Assembly: GCA_031422555.1 (NCBI GenBank)
Contig: JANPLZ010000002.1
Location: forward strand, 1 to 27,331
Source: JANNAT01 sp031422555
GTDB lineage: Bacteria > Pseudomonadota > Alphaproteobacteria > Rhodobacterales > Rhodobacteraceae
Direction: 5' to 3'
Length of the DNA stretch: 27,331 nucleotides
Made by a program: the position numbers and the translations under genes. A model generated the notes under the pieces. It had not been told where the DNA came from and ran no database searches. It saw nothing but the letters and a program-made list of their open reading frames with translations. Each line of letters opens with the position of its first letter. Position 1 is the first letter of the stretch. Of this stretch, positions 22,606 through 27,331 are shown piece after piece.

Positions 22606-22670
22606 TGTTGGCCCCGTGCAAGGCCCGTGTCAGGCCCGTGCCAGGCCCGTGTTTGGCCCGTGTTTGGCCG
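22605..22670. repeat. Six-unit 11-bp direct-repeat array upstream of tctC
   Basis: Six head-to-tail 11-bp units on the plus strand: GTGTTGGCCCC, GTGCAAGGCCC, GTGTCAGGCCC, GTGCCAGGCCC, GTGTTTGGCCC and GTGTTTGGCCG. The array begins at the end of the 18-bp palindrome and stops three bases before the stop codon of the solute-binding protein gene. The 11-bp helical period is the kind used by OmpR/PhoB-family response regulators. Confidence 0.92.
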
Positions 22671-22673
22671 GTG

Positions 22674-23738
22674 TTAATCCAGACCCAAAGCCGCGCGCCA
22701 CAGCCGGAAAAACCGCTGGCGTTTGGCCTGATCCAGATAAACCAGCAGCCCCGGCGATACCGACACCGGGCGCAACTGATCGCCCAAGGCGGCCTGCATT
22801 GCAGCCCCGCTGTTGGCGCCCGATACCTCAAGACTGACGGCGGGCAGGCGCAGGTTTTCCGACAGCAAGGTCTGGCCATCCTTGCTCATCAGAAACGCCA
22901 GAAACGCGCGGCCCAGATCGGGTGCCGCAGCGGCACGCGGCACTAGGGCCACCCGCGACACCACAACCGTAAAATCGCGCAGCAACACCAGCCCCAGATC
23001 GGGTTTGACGCGGGCCTGATCGGCCGCATACGATCCCAACACGTTGTATCCCAGCACCAATTCACCCACCGCCACCCGGTCGATCACGGCCTGACTGGTG
23101 GGAAAGGTTTGCACCCCCGCCACAGCCATCGCGCGCAACAGCGCCCAGATATCGGGGAAATGTTCGGCGTCGCGGGCCAATATCAAATAGCCCACCGCCG
23201 ATTGTTCGATATCATAAGTGCCGGTCTTGCCGCGCAAACCGGGCGGCACGCGGCCCAGCCATTCGATCAGCTCCAGCCGCGATTGCGGCGGACCATCAGG
23301 GAAACTTGGGCGGTGATAGACCAGAACGGCGGGTTCAAACGTCAGCGCAAAGGCGGTGTCTTGCCAGTTGGCCCAGACCGGCCAGTTGGCGGCGGCGGGC
23401 ACGGCGACGGCTTGGGCAAAGCCGTCATTGGCCAGCTTGACCTGCATGTCCATCGCCGAGGAGAACACAAAATCCGCCGTGGCCTGCCCTGCAAGGGTTT
23501 CCGCCCTGACGCGGGCGGCAATCTCGCCTGCCAACAAATCCTCGTAGCGCACCGAAACCGAGCGCTGGCTGCGTTGAAACGTGGAAATCAGCGGCGCGGC
23601 CAGCCGGTTGTCCAGCGTGGAATAGATCACCAACGGCTGCGCCATGCTGCCATCTAGGGCGGCAAAGTTCACCACTTCGGCCTTGGCTGCGCGCGCCATC
23701 ATCCCCGCCAGCAAGATCAGACACAGTGCTTTTCCCAT
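22674..23738 (-). CDS. Periplasmic extracellular solute-binding protein next to TctDE
   Basis: This 354-residue protein has a signal peptide (residues 1-20, MGKALCLILL...AKA) and a periplasmic binding protein fold of the iron/phosphoglycerate-sensing type. It has LVIYSTLDNRLAAPLISTFQ near the N terminus, ADFVFSSAMDMQVKLANDGF, and a C-terminal FLAFLMSKDGQTLLSE segment. No ABC permease or ATPase is adjacent. It is divergent from the TctD/TctE pair across 82 bp, like PgtC-type periplasmic proteins that act with a histidine kinase. A sensory accessory role for TctE is therefore more likely than transport, though this is inference. ATG 23738 is chosen because it begins the signal peptide. The 3' end lies three bases from the 11-bp repeat array. 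Confidence 0.82.
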   Translation of the reverse strand: MGKALCLILLAGMMARAAKAEVVNFAALDGSMAQPLVIYSTLDNRLAAPLISTFQRSQRSVSVRYEDLLAGEIAARVRAETLAGQATADFVFSSAMDMQVKLANDGFAQAVAVPAAANWPVWANWQDTAFALTFEPAVLVYHRPSFPDGPPQSRLELIEWLGRVPPGLRGKTGTYDIEQSAVGYLILARDAEHFPDIWALLRAMAVAGVQTFPTSQAVIDRVAVGELVLGYNVLGSYAADQARVKPDLGLVLLRDFTVVVSRVALVPRAAAAPDLGRAFLAFLMSKDGQTLLSENLRLPAVSLEVSGANSGAAMQAALGDQLRPVSVSPGLLVYLDQAKRQRFFRLWRAALGLD

Positions 23739-23756
23739 CGCGCCAGCCTGCCCGAT

Positions 23757-23785
23757 GCAAGGCCCGTTCACAACGCCCGTGTTTG
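23757..23785. promoter_or_regulatory. Motifs shared with the 11-bp array, in the tctD divergent promoter
   Basis: GCAAGGCCCGT (23757-23767) and GCCCGTGTTTG (23775-23785) are exact 11-mers also found in the repeat array at 22605-22670. They lie in the 82-bp region between the solute-binding protein gene and the response regulator. The GCCCGT cores are 13 bp apart here rather than 11. A common binding protein, probably TctD, is suggested. Confidence 0.5.
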
Positions 23786-23820
23786 CGCCTAGCCTAAGCG
23801 TCACCGAACAGGGGGATGCG

Positions 23821-24498
23821 ATGCGATTGCTGGTGGTGGAAGACGATCTGCCCTTGGCCGAGGCGCTGACAACGCTGCTGACCTCGGCAGGCTATGCGGT
23901 GGATTGTGTGCATGACGGCGCTTCGGCCGCCGATCTGGCCGCCACCGAAGCGTTCGATCTGGTGATCCTTGATTTGAACTTGCCGCAGATGGACGGGCTG
24001 GCGGTGCTGCGCGCGATGCGGGCGCGCGCCAACCCGGCGGCGGTGATGATTTTAACCGCGCGCGGGGCGGCCGAAGACCGGGTGCGGGGCCTTGATCTGG
24101 GGGCCGACGATTACATCGCCAAACCCTTTGACGTCCGCGAGTTTGAGGCCCGGGTGCGGTCTTTGCTGCGCCGTCAGGCGGGTCTGCGCTCGGCCATGGT
24201 GACGCTGGGCAGCCTGACGCTTGATCTGACCACGCGGCAGTTTTCGGTGGCGGGTCAGCCGATGGATTTACCACCCCGCGAACGAGCGCTGTTGGAACTG
24301 CTGCTGACGCGGGCGGGCAAAGTGGTGACAAAAGAGGCCATCGTGCAATCGCTGACCTCGCTGGACGACATGCTGTCGGACAACGCGATCGAGCAATATG
24401 TCTCACGTTTGCGCCGCCGCATCGCGCCTTGCGGGTTGGGCCTGCGCATGGTGCGTGGCATCGGTTATTTGCTGGAAAAGGATGCAGAATTGCGATGA
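23821..24498 (+). CDS. OmpR-family response regulator (TctD-like)
   Basis: This 225-residue protein has a receiver domain (1-115) and a winged-helix DNA-binding domain (about 125-220). The phosphoacceptor is D51 in LVILDLNLPQ, with acidic E7/D8/D9, T79 and K101 completing the active site. The C-terminal domain has the OmpR/PhoB pattern PPRERALLELLLTRAGKVVTKEAI and ends VRGIGYLL. The start is ATG 23821 after a GGGGGA ribosome site. The stop overlaps the kinase start (ATGA). Genome context (TctABC on one side, TctA on the other) and kinase type point to control of carboxylate uptake; direct targets are probably the tct genes with the 11-bp repeats. Confidence 0.92.
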   Translation: MRLLVVEDDLPLAEALTTLLTSAGYAVDCVHDGASAADLAATEAFDLVILDLNLPQMDGLAVLRAMRARANPAAVMILTARGAAEDRVRGLDLGADDYIAKPFDVREFEARVRSLLRRQAGLRSAMVTLGSLTLDLTTRQFSVAGQPMDLPPRERALLELLLTRAGKVVTKEAIVQSLTSLDDMLSDNAIEQYVSRLRRRIAPCGLGLRMVRGIGYLLEKDAELR

Positions 24499-25913
24499 CC
24501 CGCTATGCGCTGCGCCGCCGCCTGTTGCTGTGGGTGTTCGCAGCGACCGCCCTGATCGGGCTTGTGGCCTTGCTGGACACCCGGCGCGAAGCCCTGCGCA
24601 CGGCGCAAAGCGTGTCTGACCGGGTGCTGGTCGGATCGGCGCTGGCGATTGCCGAACGGGTGACGGTGGACGAATCCGGTGCGCTGGAGGTTGATATTCC
24701 CTACTCATCATTGGAAATGCTGACCTCGACGGCGCAAGACAAGGTGTTTTACCGCGTTGATGGCCCGATTGGCACGTTTTTGACCGGCTACGCCGATCTG
24801 CCAAACGTGCCTGCCACCGCCGCCGCCGCCACAGACCCCAACCCCGACCCCGACCCCGTGGCGTTTTCGGATGGCCAGTATGGCGCGGTTGGCATTCGCA
24901 GCGCAACGCTGATCCGCGAAGTGTCAACCGGGGCGCGGTCTATCGCGTTTTCGGTGACGGTGGCGGAATCGACGCGGGCGCGGGCCGAACTGGCCAAGGC
25001 CATCATGTTCCGCTCGGCGGTGCGGTTGGGGGTGTTGATCTTTGGTGTGGCGGGCATTGTCTGGGTTGCGGTGACGCTGGCGCTGCGCCCGCTGGACCGG
25101 CTGGGTGCGGTGATTGCCGAACGCTCGCCCGCCGATCTGCGCCCGGTGACGGCGGATGTGCCGCAAGAGGTGTCGGCGCTGGTGCAGGCGATCAATTCGC
25201 TGATGGCGCGGCTGGACACCACGCTGGATGCGCTGCGCAACTTTACCGGCAATGCCAGCCACCAGTTGCGCACGCCTTTGGCGGTGGTGCGCGCGCAACT
25301 GGCCTTGATCGACCGCAGCACAACGCCGCAGGAACAAGACGCCGCCACCGCCAAGGCACAAACTGCGCTGGAACGCGCCGAGCGGGTGTTGGCGCAACTT
25401 CTGGTGCTGGCGCGGGTGGATGCGGCCAGCGGTCTGGCGGCGCTTCAGTCGGTGAATATCGCCGCCATCGCCAAAGAGGTCACCGCCGAAATGGTGCCGC
25501 AAGCCTTGGTCCGCGCGGTTGATATCGGCTATGAAGGCCCGGACGCGGCGCTGGCCACCGCAGAACCCGTGCTGATGGCCGAGTTGTTGAAAAACCTGTT
25601 GGGCAATGCCATCGCCTATGCGGGCAGGGGGGCTGTGGTTACGGTGCGGGTGACCCAACAGCCGGACGCCATTTTGCTGGAGGTCGAAGACAACGGCCCC
25701 GGCATATCCACCGCCCAGATGGCGCAAGCCACGGCGCGCAAACGCAGCCTGCCTTTGGGCGCACGCACCGCCCGGGCCGATCCGGACGCCGGTTACGGTC
25801 TTGGGTTGGCCATAACCGCCGAAATCGCGGCGCTGTTTGACGCCGAATTTCACCTTGGGCCGGGCAAGGACGGTCGCGGCTTGCGGGCAAGCGTCAGGCT
25901 TTTGGCTGCGTAA
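24495..25913 (+). CDS. Sensor histidine kinase (TctE-like)
   Basis: This 472-residue membrane kinase has transmembrane helices at about 10-27 and 176-196. They enclose a periplasmic sensor domain of about 145 residues that contains a short Pro/Asp repeat (DPNPDPDP). A HAMP-like linker follows. The H-box FTGNASHQLRTPL has H256 as phosphodonor, and the N-box (N371), DNGPGI (399-404) and GYGLGLAI (433-440) complete the ATPase domain. FT..ASHQLRTPLA is typical of TctE kinases. Translation is coupled to the response regulator by ATGA overlap. The divergent periplasmic binding protein is a candidate co-sensor. It converges on the second tctA with a 28-bp gap. Confidence 0.92.
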   Translation: MTRYALRRRLLLWVFAATALIGLVALLDTRREALRTAQSVSDRVLVGSALAIAERVTVDESGALEVDIPYSSLEMLTSTAQDKVFYRVDGPIGTFLTGYADLPNVPATAAAATDPNPDPDPVAFSDGQYGAVGIRSATLIREVSTGARSIAFSVTVAESTRARAELAKAIMFRSAVRLGVLIFGVAGIVWVAVTLALRPLDRLGAVIAERSPADLRPVTADVPQEVSALVQAINSLMARLDTTLDALRNFTGNASHQLRTPLAVVRAQLALIDRSTTPQEQDAATAKAQTALERAERVLAQLLVLARVDAASGLAALQSVNIAAIAKEVTAEMVPQALVRAVDIGYEGPDAALATAEPVLMAELLKNLLGNAIAYAGRGAVVTVRVTQQPDAILLEVEDNGPGISTAQMAQATARKRSLPLGARTARADPDAGYGLGLAITAEIAALFDAEFHLGPGKDGRGLRASVRLLAA

Positions 25914-25941
25914 CCTGTGGGCGGCAAACCCAGAGCTGTAC

Positions 25942-27331
25942 CTAGTCGCCGTCTACAAACACCTCTGCCCGCTTTTTGCGCACCGCCGGCATCAGCACCA
26001 CCACCAGCACCACCACCGTCAGCACCAGCAACGTGGCACTGATCGGCCGGGTCAGAAAAGTTGTCGGATCGCCGCGCCCCAAGATCATCGCCCGGCGCAG
26101 GTTTTCTTCCAGCAGTGGCCCTAGCACAAAGCCCAAAAGCAACGGGGCCGGCTCACAACGCAGTTTCAGCAAGACATAGCCCAAAAGGCCAAAGCCCGCG
26201 ACGGCATACAGATCATAAACGTTTGAATTGACCGAATAAACCCCGATGGAACAAAACGCCATGATGATTGGAAACAGCACATGATACGGCACTTTCAGCA
26301 GTTTGACCCAAATCCCGATCAACGGCAGGTTCAAAACGATCAGCATCAGGTTGCCAATCCACATCGACGCGATGATGCCCCAAAACAGCGCGGGTTGATC
26401 CGTGGCCACATTCGGCCCCGGCACGATGCCTTGGATGATCATCGCCCCCACCATCAAGGCCATCACCGGATTTGCCGGAATGCCCAGCGTCAGTAGCGGG
26501 ATAAAACTGGTCTGTGCGCCCGCGTTATTGGCCGATTCCGGCCCGGCAACGCCCGCGATGGCGCCTTTGCCGAATTGCTCGGGGGTTTTCGAGATGCGCT
26601 TTTCCACCGTGTAGGACGCAAAAGCCGCCAGCACCGCGCCGCCCCCCGGCAAGATGCCCAGCGCCGATCCCAAAAGGGTGCCGCGCATCATCGGGGCCAC
26701 CATGGCGCGCAAATCTGCCTTTGACGGCCACAACGCGCCCAGCTTGGTGCCCAGAACGCTGCGGTCTTGCGCGCCTTCCAGATTGCGCAAGATCTCGGCA
26801 ATCCCGAACACCCCAACCGCAAGTGCGACAAAACTAAGCCCATCCGCGTAAGCCGTGATGCCAAAGGTAAAGCGCGGAACCCCGGTATAGATATCGGTGC
26901 CGACCACACCCAGCAACAGCCCCAACACCACCATCGCCAACGCCTTGAGGATCGAGCCATGTGCAAGTGCTATGGCCGACACCAACCCCAGCAACATCAG
27001 GCTGAAATATTCAGCCGCCCCAAACTTCAGCGCGATCACCGTCAACGGCGGCGCAAACACCGCCACCAGCAACGTGGCCACGGTGCCCGCAAAGAACGAC
27101 CCCAATGCTGCCACCGCCAGCGCCGTGCCCGCTTTGCCCTGACGTGCCATCTGATAGCCGTCGATTGCGGTCACGGCGGATGACGACTCACCCGGCATGT
27201 TGATCAAGATTGCGGTGGTCGATCCGCCATATTGCGCGCCGTAATAGATGCCCGCCAGCATGATCAGCGACGAGACCGGTTCCAACTGAAAGGTGATCGG
27301 CAACAGCATGGCGATGGTGGCGGTCGCACCA
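25942..27331 (-). CDS. Second TctA-family large permease (5' end outside window)
   Basis: The frame is open to the right edge; 462 C-terminal residues are visible, lacking roughly the first 40-45 of a normal TctA of about 500. Signatures are GATATIAMLLPITF at the edge, GAQYGGSTTAILINMPGE, GILPGGGAVLAAFASY and GVAGPESANNAGAQTSFIPL. It is clearly a paralogue rather than a duplicate of the tctA at 19545-21062: the signature loops differ at many positions (for example GIPANPVMALMVGAMI against GLPTSATAAILLAGFQ). The C-terminal tail is charged (RKKRAEVFVDGD). Its TctB and TctC partners, if any, would lie beyond the right edge. It is probably under the same TctDE system. Confidence 0.93.
   Translation of the reverse strand, partial: GATATIAMLLPITFQLEPVSSLIMLAGIYYGAQYGGSTTAILINMPGESSSAVTAIDGYQMARQGKAGTALAVAALGSFFAGTVATLLVAVFAPPLTVIALKFGAAEYFSLMLLGLVSAIALAHGSILKALAMVVLGLLLGVVGTDIYTGVPRFTFGITAYADGLSFVALAVGVFGIAEILRNLEGAQDRSVLGTKLGALWPSKADLRAMVAPMMRGTLLGSALGILPGGGAVLAAFASYTVEKRISKTPEQFGKGAIAGVAGPESANNAGAQTSFIPLLTLGIPANPVMALMVGAMIIQGIVPGPNVATDQPALFWGIIASMWIGNLMLIVLNLPLIGIWVKLLKVPYHVLFPIIMAFCSIGVYSVNSNVYDLYAVAGFGLLGYVLLKLRCEPAPLLLGFVLGPLLEENLRRAMILGRGDPTTFLTRPISATLLVLTVVVLVVVLMPAVRKKRAEVFVDGD

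Noticed and set aside
24836..24862. Short CCCGAC/CCCAAC repeat in the histidine kinase gene
   Set aside because: Only three to four 6-bp units in a periplasmic loop; ordinary low-complexity sequence not worth a separate finding.
1..27331. Search by eye for CRISPR arrays, tRNA/rRNA genes, insertion sequences, integrases and attachment sites
   Set aside because: No spaced direct repeats, cloverleaf sequences, transposase or integrase motifs were seen; the tandem repeats present have no unique spacers.

Overview
The window is a GC-rich stretch with tightly packed, co-directional genes. Its gene content (a complete C-P lyase system with an alphaproteobacterial-type layout, a TctABC tripartite transporter with a TctDE sensor pair, and a hydroxyproline epimerase/dehydrogenase pair) suggests an alphaproteobacterium of the Rhodobacteraceae/Roseobacter type. 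This assignment rests on protein resemblance and layout only.

Layout. Positions 1-2257 (minus) hold a flavin/haem ferric-reductase-like membrane protein followed by a secreted dihaem cytochrome c that runs off the left edge. Positions 2467-12083 hold the phosphonate catabolism core. The divergent centre is at about 9935-10026. phnG-phnH-phnI-phnJ-phnK-phnL-phnN run leftward with stop/start overlaps, and phnF (GntR/HutC repressor) and a second, divergent PhnM-like amidohydrolase run rightward. A DUF1045 2H-phosphoesterase-like gene converges on phnN, and a canonical phnM with its own promoter region lies beyond it. A small membrane-protein ORF on the opposite strand sits between phnI and phnJ. 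Positions 12136-16820 (minus) hold the uptake operon phnC-phnD-phnE1-phnE2 plus a hexapeptide acetyltransferase. It is preceded by a four-unit Pho-box-like array, and phnD is flanked by RNA hairpins.

Positions 17017-19363 (minus) hold a 4-hydroxyproline 2-epimerase, an FAD-dependent D-amino-acid (hydroxyproline) dehydrogenase and, just upstream, a 36-codon ORF that looks like the N-terminal stump of a dihydrodipicolinate-synthase-family gene. Positions 19545-22493 (minus) encode a complete tripartite tricarboxylate-type transporter (tctC-tctB-tctA). Positions 22674-25913 hold a periplasmic solute-binding protein (minus) divergent from a TctD/TctE two-component system (plus). Positions 25942-27331 (minus) are a second TctA-like large permease cut by the right edge.

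How it works together. PhnCDE imports phosphonates. PhnGHI/PhnL attach the phosphonate to ribose triphosphate, PhnM removes pyrophosphate, and radical-SAM PhnJ (with PhnK) breaks the C-P bond. The cyclic ribose phosphate must then be opened and passed to PhnN to make PRPP. No phnP is present, so the 2H-phosphoesterase-like DUF1045 protein is the best local candidate for that step. Pho-box-like sites lie before phnC and phnM, while the phnG/phnF divergent region instead carries a 32-bp inverted repeat suited to PhnF. The least explained signals are non-coding: a six-unit 11-bp direct-repeat array upstream of tctC that shares two exact 11-mers with the tctD promoter region, a five-unit 15-bp G/C-rich array between the hydroxyproline genes and phnC, and in-frame 12-bp repeats inside three phn genes.
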